The notes under the pieces: model-generated
Databases searched by the model: none
Told to the model about the DNA's origin: nothing
The model's input: the letters and a program-made list of their open reading frames with translations, nothing else
Position numbers and translations under genes: made by a program
Assembly: GCA_002706765.1 (NCBI GenBank)
Contig: PAJV01000006.1
Span: forward strand, 30,422-94,421
From: Gimesia sp.
GTDB taxonomy: Bacteria > Planctomycetota > Planctomycetia > Planctomycetales > Planctomycetaceae
Direction: 5' to 3'
DNA: 64,000 nucleotides
Part shown: positions 8,634 to 16,989 of the stretch, piece after piece
How positions within the stretch are numbered: position 1 is the first letter of the stretch
How the letters are laid out: every line of letters starts with the position of its first letter

Positions 8634-10508
8634 CTAAATCTGCAGAACCATCAGTACGAAGATGAGGATCGATAACGTAAAGATCAGAACCAGAGTCGGG
8701 AAGGCTGTCTGTCCGTTTTGCATATGACTTAACAGCTGTCCCCAGAACCGGGGCAGTTTCTCCAGTGTGCTGCGACTTAGTACTCCTGTCAGCCAGCTAT
8801 CAAGAAAGGTCACGCTTTTAACCAGCAATTGCGCCGGTTGAATTACTGCGCGACTCAGAAGATCCAACGCATGGTAATGCGTCTCCCCCAGATGCAGCAG
8901 ACTGGAAGCCGCGCGTTGCGTTCTTGCTGCTCTGTTTCTGGGAGCCGTCATCCAAGCCAGGATTAACGCTACCAGTACGGCTAGAAAATAAAACGAACAG
9001 AACAGCCAGTCACGATCAAAAGGACCCGGTCCCGAACTGATCAGCGGGGACTGCCAGAACTGGGGTACGAATGGCAGCGGGAACAGCGTGACAGCCGTCA
9101 ACAGGCAGACCAGTCCGGTGGTGATCCAGAGCAGGAAGCGGGGAAAAGGGCTGCTGGAATTGATAACTGTCTGCCGGGACAATGCGAAATAAAAGCGGGT
9201 CAGTCCAAAGAGATAAACCCCAACCAGGGGCAGTATCAGCCAGAGGAGAACCTCATTCCGTAACCCGGGAGAGGTCGCGCGTGCTGTAATCAGAGGATTG
9301 AGTAAGCCTCCCAGATTGATGATGACTGCGGTCAGCAGCAGAAGCAGGCACACTCGTAATGCAGGCAGACTGGCGGCGGGAATTGCCTGCTCTCGTTGCC
9401 AGCAGACCAGCGACAGGAGAAGCGACAAGACACAGGTTTGCACCACGATCACTGGCAGCAGATCCGTGATGCTCTCCAAACCGTTGAAGCCCAGCGTGGC
9501 AACGATGATTCCCGTCAGAGTGGCTGCCAGCCAGTTTAAACATCGATCCCATGCTTCACGTCTCATCAGGCAGCAGGCGGAAAAGCCCGTGAGGAATGCG
9601 GAGACCATCGCCAGTTGAGAGACTAAGGTCCGTGTCGCGTCAATCGTCAATAACAGGGGGGCACAGCGTATTAATAAAAATAATCCTGCAGGCATCGCCA
9701 GCAGGTTCAGCGCTGCCAGTGAGAGAGCGGGCCAGGGGCGGGGATTGCTGATCACCAATGCAGACGCAGGAAACAATCCCAGGCGAGGCACTGCTGCCAG
9801 AAAGAGTGTGACTCCTATGCCGGGTAAGGCGACACGGTTTTGTATATGAACTGCCTGGATCGCAGCAGGCTGTAATGTTTTCAAAAAATCCAGAGAGGAA
9901 AAACTGGAATGTATCAGAAATACAGTCAGCAGGAGCATCGCATCAGAAAATGCACTCCAGCCCCACCAGTGTCGATGGACCGGTTCTGCTGCCGACGAAC
10001 TCTGAAAATTCACTTCATGCAGCAGATTCAGATTGATTGAGAGAATCATCCAAAAGAAAAACAGTTCCAGGAAATTGGCCGACAGTACAACTCCGATCGC
10101 GGCACTGAATCCGAACAGATACAGCGGCCACGAATAACGGCGGTCGGAAACAAATTCGTTACCAGATTTCGGCCGTAATAGCAGGAAAAATAACGAAGCC
10201 AGTGAAATTAATCCATAGAATGCCAGGCTCACCGGATCGAACAAAACATCGATCTGTAGTTGAGGATCCCCCTCCCCTGCAAGGGGCAGCCAGTTCAGCA
10301 ATCTCAGCGAATAAGCCTGCTGCGTAAGGCGGGAACCGAAAAAACAGAGACAGGTCACCGAGACGAGTGAAGTCAGAGCAACACTAGTCACTATCAGCCA
10401 GCGCGGATTGCCTCTCAACAGGCCATAGGTTACCAGCGCAGCAATCAGCAGCATCACAAACGGTGTGATCAGACTTAATTGCAGCAGCACTGTGGTTATT
10501 TTATCCAC
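8634..10508 (-). CDS. Complex I antiporter-like subunit, NuoL-like (divergent)
   Basis: The 624-residue polytopic membrane protein has IDVLFDPVSLAFYGLISLA near residue 86, matching the NuoL start of the antiporter core. Its C-terminus (LDLLSRAVIQPAQLLVKSV then a final membrane helix after NGQTAFPTLVLIF) resembles the lateral-helix tail of NuoL. Family residues for proton transfer are missing: the TM5 W-E pair reads FFWMILS (Met about 154), and where G-K-S-A-Q is expected in TM7 the sequence is AAVPRLGLFPASA. It overlaps the K-like gene by 8 bases. Known NuoL pumps protons; this copy may be structural or carry out something else. MrpA is a less likely alternative. Confidence 0.75.
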   Translation of the reverse strand: MDKITTVLLQLSLITPFVMLLIAALVTYGLLRGNPRWLIVTSVALTSLVSVTCLCFFGSRLTQQAYSLRLLNWLPLAGEGDPQLQIDVLFDPVSLAFYGLISLASLFFLLLRPKSGNEFVSDRRYSWPLYLFGFSAAIGVVLSANFLELFFFWMILSINLNLLHEVNFQSSSAAEPVHRHWWGWSAFSDAMLLLTVFLIHSSFSSLDFLKTLQPAAIQAVHIQNRVALPGIGVTLFLAAVPRLGLFPASALVISNPRPWPALSLAALNLLAMPAGLFLLIRCAPLLLTIDATRTLVSQLAMVSAFLTGFSACCLMRREAWDRCLNWLAATLTGIIVATLGFNGLESITDLLPVIVVQTCVLSLLLSLVCWQREQAIPAASLPALRVCLLLLLTAVIINLGGLLNPLITARATSPGLRNEVLLWLILPLVGVYLFGLTRFYFALSRQTVINSSSPFPRFLLWITTGLVCLLTAVTLFPLPFVPQFWQSPLISSGPGPFDRDWLFCSFYFLAVLVALILAWMTAPRNRAARTQRAASSLLHLGETHYHALDLLSRAVIQPAQLLVKSVTFLDSWLTGVLSRSTLEKLPRFWGQLLSHMQNGQTAFPTLVLIFTLSILIFVLMVLQI

Positions 10509-10869
10509 CAGAGTCTGCTCCCTGATCAGAAAAGGTGCGATACGGCGACTCGGCCTCTGATACTTCTTCCCGTTCCATCTGCGGCAACTCTCGTGACCGA
10601 CGCGATTGAATAATCAGGAATGTCAGCATGCTCAACAGCGGCAACAGAAACAGGACGATGATCAGAAAGAAAAGATTACCGTTCCACGCACCCCGCGACT
10701 GACCATCTGCGGCACAGATCAGACCGGCTCCCTGCAGCCAGAGCAGTAAAGAGAAGACCATGGAAAAGGCATTCCGCTGCAGGAGCATGCCCAGGAAACC
10801 CAATGCGATCAGGAGTACCGCAACCAGAAATTGATTGTGTAGCAGGGCAACCGAAGTCAGTAGAATCAT
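10501..10869 (-). CDS. NuoK-like membrane subunit lacking both conserved glutamates
   Basis: This is a 122-residue protein with three membrane segments. It aligns without gaps to E. coli NuoK with an offset of six residues (ALGFLGMLLQRNAFSMVF against VLGLTGLVIRRNLLFMLI). The two channel glutamates of NuoK, E36 and E72, fall on Leu42 and Leu78 here. The C-terminus is a hydrophilic tail of about 30 residues beyond the usual length. The start overlaps the J-like stop by four bases (ATGA), so translation is coupled. The assignment rests on order, size and the QRN/Gly pattern. Confidence 0.72.
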   Translation of the reverse strand: MILLTSVALLHNQFLVAVLLIALGFLGMLLQRNAFSMVFSLLLWLQGAGLICAADGQSRGAWNGNLFFLIIVLFLLPLLSMLTFLIIQSRRSRELPQMEREEVSEAESPYRTFSDQGADSGG

Positions 10870-11627
10870 GGTCTGCCTCCCCGTTCATCAGAAATGAAAC
10901 GCGTGATTCCCACAAAGCTGATCAGCACAAATAAGAGCAACACGATCAAAGTCGGCCAATGATCCGTTAACAGTTGTCTTACCAGCAGCAGACTTTCCAC
11001 CTCGACGGCAGCAGGCTCGGGTCTCAGTCTGGTCGTGGGACCCCACTCACGATGGATCACCCACAGAAAACCACACAACAGCAGGCCACAAGACAGGCAG
11101 GCCAGGAAGGGCTCACGAAACGGTCCTTCCGGGTCAGCATCCTCTGCCGATGATTGCTGGATGGAAATTCCTCGAAAGACCATCAGCAACAGCATCCCCC
11201 CCGCCGTCAGCCAGCAGAGCAGAACCAGGGGCAGGATGTCAGCCTGCAGTAACAGCATCCCGCTGCCGAGGAATGAAATCGCAGCCGCTGTCAGAGACCA
11301 TTGTAAATCGGAAGACAATACCGCTGCTCCTCCGAAACCGATCACGAGCAAACCGACAAGGAATGGACTAAACTGCGCGATCAGCGCCGGGATGCCGCTC
11401 TGACCTTCTGCAAAGATTGGTTGCCCGAACCAGTAAAAGAAAATGCAGACTGATAACAGAGACAGCGCGGGCCAGCCCCAATGCAGCTTCGTCGCCTCCA
11501 TTCTCTGATGAGTCTGCAGATTCAGATATCCATAGATGCCCGTAATCATCAACAGCACCAGCACCACCATTGTCATAAACAACAGGTTGTCACCCGTGCC
11601 AGGCAGATAAAATCTCAAGTCATCCAT
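10866..11627 (-). CDS. NuoJ-like membrane subunit
   Basis: The protein has 253 residues and about seven membrane segments, longer than usual for NuoJ (about 165-185). The central part (GFGGAAVLSSDLQWSLTA, then LLQADILPLVLLCWLTAGG and MLLLMVF) follows the NuoJ pattern of a short helix, the loop that opens the pi-bulge helix and a V/L-rich segment. The first 100 residues appear to be an extra region of two or three membrane helices. It lies 33 bp after the H-like gene and overlaps the K-like gene, as in nuo operons. The conserved tyrosines of NuoJ TM3 are not seen. Confidence 0.62.
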   Translation of the reverse strand: MDDLRFYLPGTGDNLLFMTMVVLVLLMITGIYGYLNLQTHQRMEATKLHWGWPALSLLSVCIFFYWFGQPIFAEGQSGIPALIAQFSPFLVGLLVIGFGGAAVLSSDLQWSLTAAAISFLGSGMLLLQADILPLVLLCWLTAGGMLLLMVFRGISIQQSSAEDADPEGPFREPFLACLSCGLLLCGFLWVIHREWGPTTRLRPEPAAVEVESLLLVRQLLTDHWPTLIVLLLFVLISFVGITRFISDERGGRP

Positions 11628-11660
11628 TCTATATCTGATCTAAAAATAAGAGGAATCAAA

Positions 11661-12671
11661 TCAGTTTTTCACGGTCGTCGTCGATGGGAGACTGGCTTTC
11701 GGCAGCAGAAATCCGGCCCACATCGCCAGCAGGCTGAAGTTCAGCAGCACATGCATCAGGGGATCTGACATCCCCAATACATGAAAGGCAACAAATGAAG
11801 CCGTTAATGAAATCAATGCCAGCCACAGCGTCAACTTCCACAGACGTTCCGGGTCAAAGCCACTGCGTTTCTGGAGAAAGACCTTCAGCCGCAGTATAAT
11901 GACCAGTAAAACCAGAATCGTCACTACCTGGATTGTCATTCTTCCGATTTCCAACCCGGCACTCTTCTCGATCAAAGGAAAAAAACAGCTGCGACTGATG
12001 ATGAGCGGCACCAGGACCAGCAGTCCGATCAGCATTCGCAACTCGCGAATCCAGTTTTGCACCGGGCTCACCCGGCGATCAGGACAGGCGTTGATCAGCA
12101 AATAAGGTCCAGTCCAGGCAAGAAAAAATCCGAGAGTTCCTGCAGGTTGTAAGACACTCAGCCAGAGTGAAGTGTGGCCACCCTGCGCTGCATGACTGGA
12201 ATAGATCGGTACATAAGCAATAACTGCGGCCCAGGCGAGTAACAGGGGCAGCCAGAAATAACCATTCAGTATCAGCGAAATCGAGGGAATCCGTCGCCGC
12301 TCCGTGACTGCCAGGCTGACCTCACCGGCGATCTGCAGCAGCGTGAACAGCCCCAGAAGAAGCAGGGGGCCAAAGCGACTCGTCATCAGCGCCGCTTCGG
12401 TGGCTGCTTCATCAGTGTGCATGCTGCTATGAGTATAAATCAGAGGCACCAGACTGAATGTCAACAGGCTGCACAGCAGCGAGAACAACAGCAGGCACCG
12501 TTCTGATCGATTTCGCAATCGGTTCTGCGCGTGAGAAATCCGCCTGACAGAGCAGATGACTTGCGCTTTGAAACCCGTTTCAGTCAGGGGATAGGCAGTC
12601 TCCGCCAGCCTGAATGAGAGTATCAGGATTCCTGGCAACAGCAGAACCAGAATCAGCAGTGGCACCGCCAT
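11661..12671 (-). CDS. NuoH-like membrane subunit (strongly diverged)
   Basis: The 336-residue polytopic protein has the length of NuoH. The best family match is the C-terminal third, where LRLKVFLQKRSGFDPERLWKLTLWLALISL resembles (in pattern) the arginine loop and WK-lPL helix of NuoH. The acidic loops that line the quinone-binding chamber are poorly kept and the Q-R-x-GPN signature near the N-terminus is not recognisable. With no NuoB/NuoD in the neighbourhood, normal quinone reduction is unlikely from this cluster alone. It shares base 12671 with the upstream gene's stop region and is clearly co-transcribed. Confidence 0.55.
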   Translation of the reverse strand: MAVPLLILVLLLPGILILSFRLAETAYPLTETGFKAQVICSVRRISHAQNRLRNRSERCLLLFSLLCSLLTFSLVPLIYTHSSMHTDEAATEAALMTSRFGPLLLLGLFTLLQIAGEVSLAVTERRRIPSISLILNGYFWLPLLLAWAAVIAYVPIYSSHAAQGGHTSLWLSVLQPAGTLGFFLAWTGPYLLINACPDRRVSPVQNWIRELRMLIGLLVLVPLIISRSCFFPLIEKSAGLEIGRMTIQVVTILVLLVIILRLKVFLQKRSGFDPERLWKLTLWLALISLTASFVAFHVLGMSDPLMHVLLNFSLLAMWAGFLLPKASLPSTTTVKN

Positions 12672-13114
12672 CAGGAACGCTCCTCAAATTCTGGTGTGCG
12701 CGTGATGACTGATTCGTCAGTGGCTGGACTCTCACAGTGAGCAGCGAAACCCGAGAGAGGTGAACCTGACGCTTGCTCTCTGAAGGACAGCATACCGGTC
12801 CAGAACGCCATTCCCCAGATCAGCAGCATTCCACCGGCGAGTGTCATCGTCACCGGGTGATTCCAGGCTGCAGTCTGCATGGTGATCCCCAACACCAGCA
12901 GCAGCGCTGGCACAACAATCAAGACTGCGGTAAAATTCCAGTACAGTTGCCGCTCTGTTTCTGTTCGAGAAAACTTGTCAACCCGTACCGTGGGTTCCGG
13001 GGGGACCTCCTCCATGTCTGGAGAACTGCGAAATCCGATTTTGATCGTGAACCACACAGCCAGTGTGCAGCCGACGGCGAACAGAAAATATTTCAGAAAG
13101 AAAAACCAATCCAT
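12671..13114 (-). CDS. Small three-helix membrane protein at the NuoA position
   Basis: The 147-residue protein has one membrane helix at residues 4-25, a hydrophilic loop of about 40 residues, and two more helices around 60-80 and 90-110, the topology of NuoA. The NuoA hallmarks (the ESG/ECG cysteine-like loop and F-D-V-E) are absent, so I infer the match from topology, length and its position as first gene of the cluster. Its ATG at 13114 has only a weak ribosome-binding site. An unrelated small membrane protein is a real alternative. Confidence 0.45.
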   Translation of the reverse strand: MDWFFFLKYFLFAVGCTLAVWFTIKIGFRSSPDMEEVPPEPTVRVDKFSRTETERQLYWNFTAVLIVVPALLLVLGITMQTAAWNHPVTMTLAGGMLLIWGMAFWTGMLSFREQASGSPLSGFAAHCESPATDESVITRTPEFEERS

Positions 13115-13346
13115 GGCGGACTTTCAGCAATGTGGTGAGTTACAATCGTTGTGGTCTGAATCTGATTGACGAAAGCATCTCCTGCGGATTTTAAGTGAAA
13201 CAACCTCCCATGCGAAACGTCCTCTCGCCCGTAATTCGTTCAAATGGAAAAAGTAATTTCTTCGGCATCAGCATAGCTGTTTTCTGGAAGCGAAGTAAGT
13301 CCAGTGCTGCTTTCCGAACCGGGAAGCCCCTTTACGGAATTGGGTA

Positions 13347-13721
13347 ATGTTAACGAACGAACCAGGTATATTGATATTTGTTTATGGAACGTTAAAACGG
13401 GGCTACTGCCGCGCGCACAATCTGCAAGGCCAGACCTTTCTCTCTACAGCTGAAACCACGGCCGAGTATACCATGTATCATTGTGGCACCTATCCCGGCC
13501 TGGTCATCAATCAGGTGGATGGCATCAGTATTCACGGGGAATTGTGGCGCGTTGACAGCAGAGCACTCGAACTTCTGGACGAAGTGGAAGGCGTTGCCGA
13601 GAACCTCTATCGGCGCGGTCCGATTCAGCTGTTGCAGCCGGTGGTCTCAGAAATGGTACAGGCATACTTTTATCAGAGATCTGTCAATGATTTGCCGGTG
13701 ATCGGGGATAACTGGTTCTGA
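13347..13721 (+). CDS. Gamma-glutamylcyclotransferase-family (AIG2-like) protein
   Basis: A 124-residue protein with the family's opening motif IFVYGTLKRGYCRAHNL at residues 10-26, which forms the substrate loop, and the glutamate of LLDEVEGVAENLYRR (about 82) that acts as general acid/base in characterised members. These enzymes release 5-oxoproline from gamma-glutamyl amines or peptides, but many bacterial members have unknown substrates. It is read divergently from the complex-I-like cluster, across about 230 bp that must hold both promoters. Confidence 0.88.
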   Translation: MLTNEPGILIFVYGTLKRGYCRAHNLQGQTFLSTAETTAEYTMYHCGTYPGLVINQVDGISIHGELWRVDSRALELLDEVEGVAENLYRRGPIQLLQPVVSEMVQAYFYQRSVNDLPVIGDNWF

Positions 13722-13811
13722 TGTTATAAACAAATCCGGAAGCACTTGTGAATAATCGTGTATTTCTGGAGAATCCCCTCATTAACTCTCTTTGCTGTCA
13801 GGAACAGGTTC

Positions 13812-14279
13812 ATGGCTCCGCAGACTGTCACACGTAGAAAAGTCGCTTATGCAACATTGCAGGAAATCATCGACGATGCCACACGCCTGACTGCTGCAGA
13901 CGCACCCACCACCGGCAACTGGTCGAAAGGGCAGATCTTTGATCACCTCGCGCGGCTCATGGACTATTCGCTGGATGGTTTTGCGATCCGGATGCCCTGG
14001 CTCTTTCGGTTTCTCGGGAAACATTATTTTAAGTCCCGGATTCTGAAGAACGGCATGCTGCCGGGCATCAATTTAAAAGGGGATGCGAAGAAAGCATTAT
14101 TCCCGGCGACTGTCGATGATCAGACCGGTCTGGAACATCTGCGGAACTCCATCCAGCGGCTCACTTCAGAACCCCAACGTTTTCCCAGCCCTTTTTTCGG
14201 TGAGCTGAGTCGGGAAGAATGGGATCTGCTCCATCGTCGGCACGCAGAACTGCATCTGAGTTTCATCGCGGAACCTTAG
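13812..14279 (+). CDS. DUF1569 (DinB-like) protein
   Basis: About 155 residues from ATG 13812, where AGGAAC lies a few bases upstream; an in-frame ATG at 13758 is poorer. The sequence ATLQEIIDDATRLTAADAPTTGNWSKGQIFDHLARLMDYSLDG is typical of DUF1569, a four-helix-bundle family related to DinB. A putative metal-site histidine is in DHLARLMDYS, and HRRHAELHL near the C-terminus gives two more. Function is unknown; DinB relatives include thiol transferases. It is about 90 bp after the cyclotransferase-like gene, which may be meaningful for thiol metabolism, but that link is speculation. Confidence 0.82.
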   Translation: MAPQTVTRRKVAYATLQEIIDDATRLTAADAPTTGNWSKGQIFDHLARLMDYSLDGFAIRMPWLFRFLGKHYFKSRILKNGMLPGINLKGDAKKALFPATVDDQTGLEHLRNSIQRLTSEPQRFPSPFFGELSREEWDLLHRRHAELHLSFIAEP

Positions 14280-14513
14280 TGGAATATCATTTTTAAATCT
14301 TGGGTAGATAAATATCACAAGAGTGCGACAACGGAGCACGTAAACAACACACCCAACCTTCAATTTCTAGCTTGACAAAGCCTTAGACACGATTCCCGCA
14401 GTTGAGAATCAGTTTGAATCGAGATCACGGTTGGTAGTGATGCCATCTCGCTCTGCTTATAATTTGAAATGAGAATACTTTGAGTCAAACAGGTCAGACG
14501 GGAAAGACAACTC

Positions 14514-16199
14514 ATGTCAGGAACTGAATCAGTGAAGGTTGTTATCGTAGGAGGAGTCGCCGGCGGCGCCAGTGCCGCTACGCGGGCCAGGCGCTGTAAT
14601 GAAGACGCAGAAATCATTCTGTTCGAGAAAGACGAATACGTTTCCTTTGCCAATTGTGGTCTGCCTTATTATATTGGCGGGGAAATTACCGAACGCAGTA
14701 AACTGCTTGTTGCCACCCCGGAACTTTTCAAAAACCGCTTTAATATCGATGTTCGCACGAAACACCTGGTGCAGTCCATTGATGTCGAACATAAATCGGT
14801 TTCTGTGTTGAACCAGGAGACGGGCGAAACTTCTACAGAAACCTGGGACCGACTGATTCTTTCTCCCGGTGCCGCTCCCATCGTCCCGCCACTGCCGGGC
14901 ATCCAAGCGCAGAATGTATTCACACTGCGGAATCTGAATGATACGGATGCCATCAAAGACTATATCGAATCGCATAACTGTCAGCGGGCCGTGGTGGTGG
15001 GGGCCGGGTTTATTGGCCTGGAAATGGTCGAGCAACTGCATCACCTTCAAATGCAAACCGATCTGGTTGAACTGCAGTCACAGGTGCTGCCTCCCCTCGA
15101 TCCCGAGATGGCACAGTTAATCCAGAATGAACTCACGTCCCATGGCGTCAAAGTGCATCTGGGAACGGCTCTGGAAAAGGTGAATGTTGAAAATGAAACA
15201 GCAGTCGCCGTCGAACTGGGAAATGGGACGACGATTGAGACTGATCTGATTATTCTCGGAATCGGCATAGCACCGGCAACGGGACTGGCGAAAGACGCCG
15301 GCCTGGAAATCGGAAAGTCCGGCGGCATATCCGTCAACGAATTCATGCAGACCTCCTGTCCCGCAATTTACGCCGTGGGTGATGCTGTTGAGTACATGCA
15401 TGGCGTGTTGATGCAGCCCCTCCGCATTCCACTTGCCGGACCCGCGAACCGCGCCGGGCGTATCGCCGGTCAGCACGCGGTGACGGGCTCTGCCGATCCC
15501 ATGATGTCTCCCGTTGGTACCGCCATTGTCCGCGTATTCGGACTCACCGCCGCCATGACCGGTTTGAGTAAAAAGTTGGCAGAAAAGACAGAGTGCAAAA
15601 ATCGTTCTGTGATCGTCGTTCCCAAACATCACGCCGGCTACTACCCGGGCGCCGAATCGCTGTTCCTCAAGTTGACGTTTAATCCTGAAACAGAGCGGGT
15701 TCTGGGCGCCCAGGCGGTCGGAAAAGCAGGCGTCGATAAACGCATCGATGTCATCGCGACGGCTTTAAAATTCCGGGCATCGATCCGCGATCTGGCTGGA
15801 CTCGATCTCGCGTATGCACCCCCGTTCGGCTCAGCCAAAGATCCCGTACACATCGCCGCTTTTGTAGCCGGCAACGATCTGGACGGCCTCGCCTCCATCG
15901 TGGAAGTCGATGCTGAGCTCGATGAGTATCAGATTCTCGATGTCAGAACCGATAAAGAAGTGGAAGACTTCCGCTTTCCGAATATCATTCACATTCCCGT
16001 CGATGAACTCCGCCAGCGACTCTCAGAACTCGATCCCGAGAAACCGATTGTCACGGTCTGCCATACCGCCCTGCGGGCCTACATCGCGACCCGCATTCTT
16101 AAGCAGTCTGGCTTCAAAGACGTCCGCAATCTCACTGGCGGCATGCTGATGCAACGCTATGCCCGTCCGGAACTGTTTGAATCCAATCAACCCGGTTAA
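14514..16199 (+). CDS. CoA-disulfide reductase / NADH oxidase-like flavoprotein with C-terminal rhodanese domain
   Basis: A 561-residue fusion. Residues 7-40 bind FAD (VVIVGGVAGGASAATRARR), Cys48 in YVSFANCGLPYYIGG is the single active-site cysteine of CoA-disulfide reductases, VVVGAGFIGLEMVEQL starts the NAD(P)H domain, and PAIYAVGDAVE is the second FAD motif. The dimerisation domain follows to about 450. Residues about 470-555 form a rhodanese domain (YQILDVRTDKEV, active loop VTVCHTALRAYIA). CoADR-rhodanese fusions reduce CoA disulfides/persulfides and in some bacteria act in elemental sulfur metabolism. It is a single gene with about 235 bp upstream. Confidence 0.9.
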   Translation: MSGTESVKVVIVGGVAGGASAATRARRCNEDAEIILFEKDEYVSFANCGLPYYIGGEITERSKLLVATPELFKNRFNIDVRTKHLVQSIDVEHKSVSVLNQETGETSTETWDRLILSPGAAPIVPPLPGIQAQNVFTLRNLNDTDAIKDYIESHNCQRAVVVGAGFIGLEMVEQLHHLQMQTDLVELQSQVLPPLDPEMAQLIQNELTSHGVKVHLGTALEKVNVENETAVAVELGNGTTIETDLIILGIGIAPATGLAKDAGLEIGKSGGISVNEFMQTSCPAIYAVGDAVEYMHGVLMQPLRIPLAGPANRAGRIAGQHAVTGSADPMMSPVGTAIVRVFGLTAAMTGLSKKLAEKTECKNRSVIVVPKHHAGYYPGAESLFLKLTFNPETERVLGAQAVGKAGVDKRIDVIATALKFRASIRDLAGLDLAYAPPFGSAKDPVHIAAFVAGNDLDGLASIVEVDAELDEYQILDVRTDKEVEDFRFPNIIHIPVDELRQRLSELDPEKPIVTVCHTALRAYIATRILKQSGFKDVRNLTGGMLMQRYARPELFESNQPG

Positions 16200-16259
16200 C
16201 AGGAACTTACGAATCGGTTCTCAAAGTCAGTCTGTGCGATAATTTAAATGCAGAACAGG

Positions 16260-16844
16260 TTACTCACCTAATGCCTGCAGAACCTCTTTTGCATTCGCCC
16301 GGCCTCCATGTGTTTTGCTGATCTTGGCATACTTGATCTTGCCATCTGTACCAATCACAAATGTGGATGGGTATGCGGTTTCCCGTTTGGCATCCCAGCG
16401 CAGATGATAGGCATTCGTAAATTTGTAATCCGGATCGACCAGGAAGTAAAAGTTCTCAGGCAGACTTTGATCGCGAATGAATTCTTCGGCCCGTTTTTCC
16501 AGATCTTTCGCGGCACCCGGATACACCATCATCACGCTGGCATTGGCTGCTTTCAACTTAGCGGCATTGGAGATGTACTGGCCTACCTGTCGCGTACAGA
16601 TCGGGCATTGATAACCCGGGTAGCCCCGGAGCACCAGCAACACGACCGGTCCCTTTTTCAGCTGTTGGGATAAGGAGACTTTCTCACCTTGGGGAGTGGC
16701 GAGCTGGAAATCTTTCGCCGTATCTCCGACTGCTGGCATCGCAGTTTCTTTTATCGCGGGATCAGCGGCACTCAGGTTGCCACATTGGATGATGAAGAAA
16801 AGCATCATCGCAGTAAACGAGCGGAGTGTTTTGAGTGGGTACAT
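16260..16844 (-). CDS. Secreted peroxiredoxin-like (AhpC/TSA, redoxin) protein
   Basis: About 194 residues from ATG 16844, which has AGGAG eight bases upstream; the frame stays open to 16940 but those codons are unlikely to be used. A hydrophobic leader ends near GNLSAADP, so export is expected. The thioredoxin-like fold is shown by GDTAKDFQLATPQGEKVSL, GPVVLLVLRGYPGYQCPICTRQ (CPxC peroxidatic/resolving site), MMVYPG and YPSTFVIGTDGKIKYA. It probably reduces peroxides or disulfides in the periplasm. It converges with the CoADR-rhodanese gene, only 60 bp away. Confidence 0.85.
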   Translation of the reverse strand: MYPLKTLRSFTAMMLFFIIQCGNLSAADPAIKETAMPAVGDTAKDFQLATPQGEKVSLSQQLKKGPVVLLVLRGYPGYQCPICTRQVGQYISNAAKLKAANASVMMVYPGAAKDLEKRAEEFIRDQSLPENFYFLVDPDYKFTNAYHLRWDAKRETAYPSTFVIGTDGKIKYAKISKTHGGRANAKEVLQALGE

Positions 16845-16989
16845 GGAAATCAGCTCCTGAAAAAAATCAACAGAAAGCCATACGGTGACAGGGTTGCATG
16901 CAGCTAAAATGAAAGGCCACAGTAATATCATAGCCAGCAACGACCGTCAGACATATAAAAATCTGACGAAAATCTCACTCGGATCAGAT

